NCBI GenBank assembly: GCA_948567375.1
Contig: OX419760.1
Location: forward strand, 4,712,001 to 4,776,000
Length of the DNA stretch: 64,000 nt
Source: Lunularia cruciata
Taxonomy: Eukaryota > Streptophyta > Marchantiopsida > Lunulariales > Lunulariaceae
Direction: 5' to 3'
The position numbers and the translations under genes were made by a program. Below are positions 58,983-64,000 of the stretch, piece after piece (position 1 is the stretch's first letter; each line of letters opens with the position of its first letter). The notes under the pieces are model-generated. The model searched no databases, was not told where the DNA came from, and worked only from the letters and a program-made list of their open reading frames with translations.

Positions 58983-58997
58983 TGGGGCTTAGCCCCA
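58983..58997 (+). other. 3'-terminal hairpin of non-LTR family
   Basis: TGGGGC (58983-58988), loop TTA, GCCCCA (58992-58997), in the tail about 90 bp before the end of the element. Conserved in position with copies 1 and 3. Confidence 0.65.
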
Positions 58998-59085
58998 TGT
59001 TACCCTTTTTTTTCTCTCCCTTTGTACGACTTGATGGGGTCTTCCCATCCTTCGTTTTTCCTACGCGGTCGCCTTTTCTCTCCAG

Positions 59086-61144
59086 GTTTGCTAAACGTAC
59101 TACTGCTCCGCATACTAGAACTGAGTACGGGGAGTGTCTTGTGTGACCTCCCGACCAGATACAGTTACGCGTCCCTGAGATGTACACGTGACTCCTGGTA
59201 ATGTCATTGAGAGAGAATCCTGGTGGCCCAAATCCCGAGCATAATCATCGTCCACAGTGAAGCCTAATATGAATCTGCCGAGATTCGTCGCGCTGAGTCT
59301 TGTTGGTTACTATGACGTTTTTGATTCCATCCAGCTTAGGTGTGCCATCATGTGAAGAAGTGTTGAATCTTCATTTGATTATGGGCTCCATCTGGATCGT
59401 CTTTCAGGGAGACGCACTGTGGCTGGATGCTCAACTCTTCAAAAGTTCAGAACATGTCTGGTGAGTTACTTCAGATTACGGTGTCAATGTGACTTGTATA
59501 TTGTACGTAAAAGTCCTGCAGAATTCGTCACAAGATGTTCACAGGATGCGAAGGATCAGCTACACATGTGCAGATCTCCTGTGAGTCACTTCACATGTCA
59601 CAATTCAAGATTCTGCACGATGAGATTCTTCAAATTTCAAGTCTAAAATCTCCTAGATCCAAGAATCATGGTGACTGGACCATGGCATGTGGCCACGGTT
59701 GTTGATTCTGGTCTCGCAAAGATCATGAAACCCTATATGGAGTATAGTAAGGATTTCACTCCGTGGCCTGTGGTTAAACACGGAATTAACTGAAGCTATG
59801 ATTTGCTTATAACAACCCTCAGGGACATTTAACTGGGTCAGCGAAGACGATAGAATTGAGGATCTTCCTAAGTTCCGAACAAGAATTCCCGGCGTAAAAA
59901 ACTTGTGGAACGCATTTTGCATTCCGCGGCCTTGGTTTACTTTGCCAGTTTATTTAACACTTCATTCTCGGTTTTACTATCTCCAAGACAGCAAGATTAG
60001 TGCTAATGTCTACAAAGAGGAAAATTGTTGCTTAGATTTCTAAATGTGCAAGTGCAGAATCACATCGACACATACTTGGGTTCTATGACTAGAATGACTA
60101 GAATGAGTATTATCCTCGCGTATTGATTTTGGCGACATAGTTGGTCAAGGAGTACATCGGGGCGCCTGACCGAGCAAATAGCCGAGGACTTCAGCTATTT
60201 GCTTTATATATCTTACCTATAACATCCAACAATGTAGAATTAAGGTGAATGGTGTCCTGCCGTGATGGCGTGAAGAGAACGGATTTACTTGGAGAAGCAC
60301 ATTTACATTAACAGGTCATAATAGCTAGCTCTTAAAAGGTAATCGAGTGCAAACCGTGATCGAAATTGGATGCAACTCGACCAGTGATTATAGGAGAACA
60401 TGAAACATCCACATATAATTTAGAGAATAGCCCATATCCAAGCTTGCATTACTTTAGATATGCGAAGCGACAGCATCTTCAGTGCTGAATTTGGTGTAAA
60501 CTAGTACTTGTTAGGAAGGCTGGCAGTCACAGTACCCAGCATTTCGCCGTAAATCTAACAGGTACAGCTTGCCCTAGCCAAATAGTTGGGATACTCGGCA
60601 CGTCGTACCTATACCGCATTGTCCCGCCCGTAAGTTGTCTAGCTAGTTTTCAAGTAATCCCAGGAAAAATTGACGGGTGCTGAAAATCTGAATTCTAAGT
60701 GAGCCCATGAATCTCATCTAGCAGATAATTTGAACTCCCGTGCTCCAGTTTCCTCCTCTAGACTGATCATGAGAGCGTCCCCGGCAGTTTCCCTTGAAGT
60801 GTTCACTGTCCCACCCAGGCCTAGGCGTACTATAGATATTGGTAGTAGCCAGGGTGAACTCACTGCGTTCCAAGTCGTTGTAAATTGTTTCACAAATATT
60901 ACCTTGAATGAAATAGATGAATAAGCCCACGATGCTGCTTCCGGAGCAAGTCTGCTGAGAGGATTTGTGAGAACGAAACTCCGTATTCCTTTCTACATGA
61001 AGACCAGTGCAAGGCCCTGTGTACTCCACGTTGTTGAAGGGCCCTTTGTTTGATGAACTTCAGAGCTCTGGATTTCTCCTAACGTCTATTTCACAATTCT
61101 TTGAGGTTAATCTTGATCTATTAGCTTGAAGTTCACAATGATAA
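59086..61144. other. Intergenic, 3' flank of second patellin
   Basis: Base composition returns to that of the gene island. Open frames are short (up to 103 codons) and unrecognised. The last few hundred bases include the 3' UTR of the minus-strand patellin. No repeat of the transposon blocks is seen. Confidence 0.5.
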
Positions 61145-64000
61145 CTAACTGGACTCAGTTGAAGTTGTAACCTTCTTGATCATGTATCTGTAGATGACTG
61201 TCTTCTTCTTTCGCGACAAGTTCTCAATGGTGAGCACAATTTTTCCTGGCGTAGTAACCTTGAAGCTGTTGCGTACTGGTTCCGCCGTTGTTGCGGGCAG
61301 TTTCCTGACTTTCTCGACAAGAGTTATGTATGCACCCTCCTTGGATGGTACAAACTCAGCACCGTAGGTCACATCGTAACCAAGCACGGTCAAATCCCAC
61401 ACAACAGTTGATCCCACCTGAAATTTCATGCCCAATGAATATCATATGAGACAAAGATTAATACGTTCATTAGTTCGTCTTCCCAATAGCCTAAGGGCAA
61501 TAAATGCTGCGGGGATTGACCGTCATACCAATGATTCTAGTTTCAGTAGGTAATGGTTCAAAGGATGAGAGTTAAAGGAAGCATCGGATTGTATACCTCG
61601 GTAACAGGGATCTCGACGGGGAGTGACTTCCCGCCCTTTAACACCAAATCATGAACAGGAGCAGAGACACCTTCAAAGTCTGCGTCATTGACCCTGCTTA
61701 GACCCCCATACTGGATTGGGATGTTATCAGCAGAGATGAACCTGCAAGTTGACACAAAAGCCCGGGGGGTCATTTGAAATCATGCTGCTGTTTAAGAAGT
61801 TCGTATTCTCAAATGGACCATGAGAGTCAGATGAAACTTACCTTAACAAACATTCAGTGTTTTGGCCCGCGGGAGCAACGACGAACTTGCTCTTAGTCCT
61901 CTTTGAAAGGAGTGGGCTGATGACAGCGTACATGGCAGAGAAATATCTCGGGGCGTTGATAAACACCTGAAATAACAGAAGATGTTAATTTGGAGTTTTA
62001 TAAACTTGAAACTTGAAAACTGGGACGAACTTGGCGAAGAGACGGAACTAACCCTCTTAGAAGACAACTCCGGGTAGTTATCCTGCAAAAGGCTGACGGC
62101 CTGATTGGCAGCGGCCCTCAGGTCTCTCTTTGCTGAAACAGCTCCAGGAGCATTTTTGAGGTCAGTAATTTGAACCATAGCACTAGGACCCTCTGGAGTA
62201 AAGTTAAGAAGCTGGATTCCCTTCTCAAGAACTTGAACCCTCCATCTAAGGAAGTTAGTAAACTTGGCTGAATCTCCGAAAGTTTTCTGGTAGAGCTCCT
62301 TATCCTGGAACGATCCATAGACGTTGTAACAAACTGGGTGACCTTCCTTGGTCTGTCCATGCATGTATGCAACTCCGTCAAGCTCAGGTGCGAACTCTTC
62401 CTGGAGGAGGTTGTCAGCCTTGAATGTCTTTCTCCAGATTATGGTCTTCCTCAACTGACTGAAAGCATCCTTGACATTGAATTCACGAGCCCTTAGGAAC
62501 TTGAGGAGCACAACGTCCGTCCTCTTATCTCCTTTGGTGTAAAGAAGAGGTACTCCCCACAAAGAAATGTCCTCAGCCGGGGTACCATCCTCTAATTCAT
62601 ATTCAACTTCAGCGTCGACGGCCTCTGTGTCAGGGACCTTGGCCACTACTCCCTCGACAACATTAGCAATACCGACAAACTTTGTTTCTCCATCAGTGGT
62701 AGTTTTGGGTAGTAAATCATCAACCTTATCGTTAACAATAACTGTAGTGTTTTCTTCAAGCTTCTCTGCAGTAACAGGTGCAACCTTCTCCTCAATTTTC
62801 TCGGCGACCACTGGTGTAATCTTCGACTCCACTTTCTCTGCGACAACAGGAGCAACCTTTGCCTCTAATTTCTCAAGTACAGCTGATGCAGCCTTTGCCT
62901 CAACTTTCTCGGCAACAACAGGTGAAACCTTGACTTCAACCTTCGTCTCAGCTACACCAGGGGCAGCCTTTACCTCGACTTTCTTTGAGCTCTCAGCAGC
63001 AATAGGTGCAACCTTTGTCTCGACCTTCTTCTCAGCAACAGCTGGTAAAACCTTGGCTTCGACCTTCTTTTCAAGGACAACAGGTGCAACCTTTGCGTCG
63101 ACCTTTTTCCCAGCAACGGCCGGTGAAACTTTGGCCTCTGCCTTCTTCTCTGGGACAGCACCTACAACCTTTGCCTCAACCTTCTTCGAGTTTTCAGCCA
63201 CAGTAGGAGAAACCTTCGCCTCGACCTTCTTTTCAGGAACAACAGGTGCAGCCTTTGCCTCGACCTTCTTCTCAGGAACAACAGGTGCAGCCTTTGCCTC
63301 GACCTTCTTCTCAGGAACAACAGGTGCAGCCTTTACCTCGACCTTCTTCTCAGTAATAACAGGTGCAGACTTTGCCTCGACCTTCTTCTCAGCAACAACA
63401 GGGACAGCCTTTGCCTCGACCTTCTTCTCAGCAACAACAGGTGCAGCCTTTGCCTCGACCTTCTTCTCAGCAACAACAGGTGCAGCCTTTGCCTCGACCT
63501 TCTTATCAGCGACAATAGGTGGAGTCGCTGCCTCGCTCTTCTTCTCGGCAATAACAGGTGCAACCTTGGCCTCGACCTTCTTATCAGCGACAACAGGTGG
63601 AGTCGCTGCCTCGACCTTCTTCTCGAAGACAACAGGTGCAACCGCTGCCTCAACCTTCTTCTCAGCAACAGCAGGTTCAACCTTGGCCTCAATTTTCTCA
63701 GCAACAGTTTGAGCCTTATCGTCAACCTTCACAGCTTCAGCAGAGGGGGCTTCTTTTCCCTTCTCTTCTACGTCTGCAGGTGTGTCTATCCCTGATGTAG
63801 CTGAGGTTTCAGCAACTGGAGTCTCAACAGAGGAGATTGGTCTTACTTCTTCCTTTTCCGCTTCGATAGGTGCGATAACAGGTGGTTTGCGGCTCTGTAG
63901 TTCAATTGCTTTGGGTGCCTTCACGACCTTCTTGACAATTTTGAATTCGCTGTTGTGGATAGCCTTCTCAATCCTAAGCCTGAATTCTTCCAGAGCCTTT
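61145..64000 (-). CDS. Patellin-like protein, second paralogue (5' end beyond window)
   Basis: Minus-strand gene with exons 64000(+)-62053, 61966-61842, 61741-61597 and 61417-61145 (stop TAG). All borders are GT-AG and fall at positions equivalent to those in the patellin at 22372-25241: exon 2 is 125 nt in both, and exon 3 is 145 versus 139 nt. At the window edge the frame already reads ALEEFRLRIEKAIHNSEFK, the counterpart of SLEEFKVRIEKAIKNGEFK in the first gene. Then come a Glu/Lys/Pro-rich linker and about 25 units of a 12-15-residue repeat. CRAL-TRIO follows (DISLWGVPLLYTKGDKRTDV, FLRAREF, DGVAYMHGQTKEGHPVCYNV, MVQITDLKN, then VFINAPRYFSA in exon 2), with GOLD in exons 3-4 ending KKKTVIYRYMIKK. 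Role as for the paralogue: membrane-associated phosphoinositide binding and trafficking, inferred from the family. Confidence 0.92.
62735..63705 (-). repeat. About 25 tandem 36-45-bp coding repeats in patellin 2
   Basis: Unit consensus VAEKKVEAKAAPV (13 residues, 39 bp), with 12-residue variants toward the CRAL-TRIO end and two 15-residue variants containing SKK. Several central units are nearly identical at the DNA level, which points to recent unequal exchange. Charge pattern: Lys-Lys and Glu alternating with Ala/Val/Pro, likely extended or disordered. Confidence 0.9.

Larger units (their letters stand above)
56215..59085 (+). mobile_element. Non-LTR retroelement with RLE-like C-terminus (right arm, dead)
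   Basis: Plus-strand copy of the element that also forms the left arm. Remnant order: an RT motif like KRGNRPIGD (about 56800), GFRVKVSKCKARSPS and LGVLVGSED (57350-57480), a VDPHVAFDILSSNIAH and LRAFDRRIMGVFGD segment (57560-57700), a WRGGLGLL-type block (about 57770), then HDA/IRD- and RKVSKYRGM-type sequence (58320-58500). The 3' tail has the hairpin TGGGGC-TTA-GCCCCA (58983-58997) and the CTTGATGGGGTCTTCCC block. These motifs resemble the RT and C-terminal zinc-finger/restriction-like endonuclease part of early-branching non-LTR elements. Many stops are present. About 0.8 kb of RT here has no counterpart in the left arm. Confidence 0.7.

Noticed and set aside
29945-59085. A giant 29-kb terminal-inverted-repeat DNA transposon
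   Set aside because: The inverted ends encode reverse transcriptase-like sequence, and the same 3' tail occurs alone at 958-1115. The arms are therefore copies of a retroelement. No transposase was seen between them.
60718-61029. 103-codon minus-strand frame
   Set aside because: No recognised domain, and it lies in the 3' flank of patellin 2; most likely a chance frame.
62567-63712. 381-codon plus-strand open frame
   Set aside because: It is antisense to the repeat region of patellin 2. The regular repeat and codon bias keep the opposite strand open, and it has no domain of its own.

Overview
The window looks like nuclear DNA of a land plant. It holds a three-intron class III peroxidase and two patellin-type (CRAL-TRIO plus GOLD) genes with canonical GT-AG introns, set among nested Ty3/gypsy LTR retrotransposons and a non-LTR reverse transcriptase family. 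Species cannot be read from the sequence. Class III peroxidases and patellins point to an embryophyte, and I cannot separate bryophyte, lycophyte, fern or seed plant.

Layout: (1) 1-1.4 kb carries two short tail-to-tail 3' ends of a non-LTR family marked by a GGGGC-TTA-GCCCC hairpin. (2) 1.4-14.9 kb is an old, heavily mutated transposon block between AT-rich flanks, with a minus-strand gypsy element (gag, protease, RT, RNase H), a plus-strand gypsy fragment (RNase H, integrase) and two direct-repeat families. (3) 14.9-29.9 kb is a gene island: a peroxidase (15746-17571, +) and a complete patellin (22372-25241, -), with three about 184-bp tandem repeats upstream of the patellin. (4) 29.9-59.1 kb is a second transposon block. 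Its ends are two inverted, head-to-head copies of the non-LTR element. Inside lie a solo LTR with target duplication, an LTR plus primer-binding site of the same family, and an old gypsy element (E). E is interrupted twice: by a 7.8-kb copy of its own family (D, 37865-45682) and by a 5.65-kb chromodomain retrotransposon (C, 46208-51856). (5) 59.1-64 kb holds a second patellin on the minus strand, its 5' part beyond the window. Its splice sites fall at positions equivalent to the first, so the two are paralogues about 36 kb apart with the transposon block between them.

The most notable signal is in the LTRs of element C. Each 426-bp LTR carries a dense array of alternating GAAnnTTC units, including several three- or four-unit perfect heat-shock elements, directly upstream of a TATA box. 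This is the layout expected of a heat-inducible retrotransposon, as described for ONSEN, but here on a chromodomain Ty3/gypsy element. Other points of interest are the insertion order, an FIND replacement at the RT active site shared by two gypsy copies, an extra CCHC zinc-knuckle segment upstream of gag in element D, a 25-unit Lys/Ala/Val repeat tail in the second patellin, and a polybasic extension on the peroxidase.

The retrotransposon coding regions all contain stops or frameshifts, so they are annotated as pseudogenes. The peroxidase and the complete patellin read cleanly through predicted introns.
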